From a bacterium (lineage in GTDB: Bacteria > SAR324 > XYD2-FULL-50-16), in the NCBI GenBank assembly GCA_018830885.1, contig JAHJRI010000076.1:53268-117267 (forward strand): DNA of 64,000 nucleotides, written 5' to 3'. Position 1 is the stretch's first letter. Each line of letters starts with the position of its first letter. A program made the position numbers and the translations under genes. Shown in pieces: positions 63,678 to 64,000 of this stretch. The notes under the pieces are model-generated. The model did no database searches. It was not told the DNA's origin and saw only the letters and a list, made by a program, of their open reading frames with translations.

Positions 63678-63840
63678 ATGTCGTTAACTTATGACTGTTC
63701 CGCACCATAGGGATGTCATTTCAAGAAACGCATCAATCCATCCTGGAGCTCCGGGAAGCCATCCATGGCTTCCAAGGTTCTTGCAATGACACCCCTATGG
63801 TGCTCTGACAATTGAGAAAAGCCCCTTAAGTTAACGACAT
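63678..63840. repeat. Hairpin repeat element, copy E (most complete)
   Basis: Perfect 14-bp terminal inverted repeats ATGTCGTTAACTTA (63678-63691) and complement (63827-63840) enclose arms CGCACCATAGGG...TGTCATT and AATGACA...CCCCTATGGTGC around the shared palindromic core with CCATCCTGGAGCTCC. A CATGTG hexamer lies outside both ends (63667-63672 and 63844-63849), possibly a target duplication. Beyond it, to 64000, no gene is seen. Confidence 0.7.
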
Positions 63841-64000
63841 TGACATGTGTCCTGTTTCTAATAGTTGACTTCATTTAGTGTGCCAGTTGGGGCTGAACCT
63901 GAAATTTCTAATATTTAGTGTATAATTCTATATTTTATCATCATTGTCCGGTCAGGATTTTGCACTTCAGGACCAGTCAATCGAGGTTTTCAATAAAATC

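Noticed and set aside
1-64000. CRISPR arrays, tRNA or rRNA genes, prophage
   Set aside because: No regularly spaced repeats, cloverleaf-like sequence, rRNA-like stretch, integrase or phage structural gene was noticed by eye; a tRNAscan/Infernal run would be needed to exclude small RNAs.

Overview
The window reads like a chromosome segment of an anaerobic, sulfur-metabolising Desulfobacterota (Desulfobacterales-like) bacterium. This is inferred from gene content: a Qmo/Hdr-type flavin and iron-sulfur electron-transfer cluster with TusA and DsrE sulfur carriers, two sigma-54 enhancer-binding regulators, a selenocysteine-encoding gene, acyl-CoA-type metabolism and very many PAS/receiver signalling proteins. 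No rRNA, tRNA, phage or CRISPR locus was seen.

Layout. 0-3.3 kb: 5' part of an AAA ATPase, a MarR regulator with a palindromic operator, HU, and a ferredoxin-type aldo/keto reductase. 3.3-7 kb: two small non-autonomous repeats, then a GrdB-related selenoprotein whose reading frame crosses an in-frame TGA followed by a SECIS-like hairpin, a methyltransferase and a nitronate-monooxygenase-like flavoprotein. 7-12.3 kb (minus strand): HD protein, TetR regulator with a membrane protein, DUF4105/Lnb-like protein, TauE exporter, FAH-family enzyme. 12.4-25.1 kb (minus): sigma-54 regulator, CoA-disulfide-reductase/NADH:sulfur-oxidoreductase-like flavoprotein, and a compact operon (TusA, MvhD-like, two HdrA-like, small winged-helix protein, HdrC/E-QmoC-like, DsrE, two unknown proteins), then a DUF1847 protein. 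25.9-36.3 kb (plus): branched-chain-type ABC transporter with an embedded acyl-CoA synthetase, a cupin, a sigma-54 response regulator and an enoyl-CoA hydratase. The transporter's binding-protein gene is frameshifted by an exact 40-bp tandem duplication. 36.6-38.7 kb: lipoprotein and GNAT acetyltransferase.

38.7-41.8 kb is a decayed two-component region. One kinase remnant and one MASE3 kinase are each split by a small inverted-repeat element with clear target duplications, and a response regulator is truncated. 41.9-63.5 kb (minus) is a single signalling block: periplasmic-binding protein, giant hybrid kinase, CheR, CheB, hybrid kinase, receiver-RsbW-type protein, PAS-SpoIIE phosphatase, STAS protein, CheA-like kinase with a cyclic-nucleotide domain, a receiver protein and two large unknown proteins. 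It appears to couple chemosensory and partner-switching parts. Its two longest genes carry three apparent single-base deletions, which may be real lesions or sequence errors.

A family of about 130-165 bp hairpin elements occurs five times (3.7, 14.3, 25.4, 39.5 and 63.7 kb). The central palindrome is shared while the outer arms differ but still pair.
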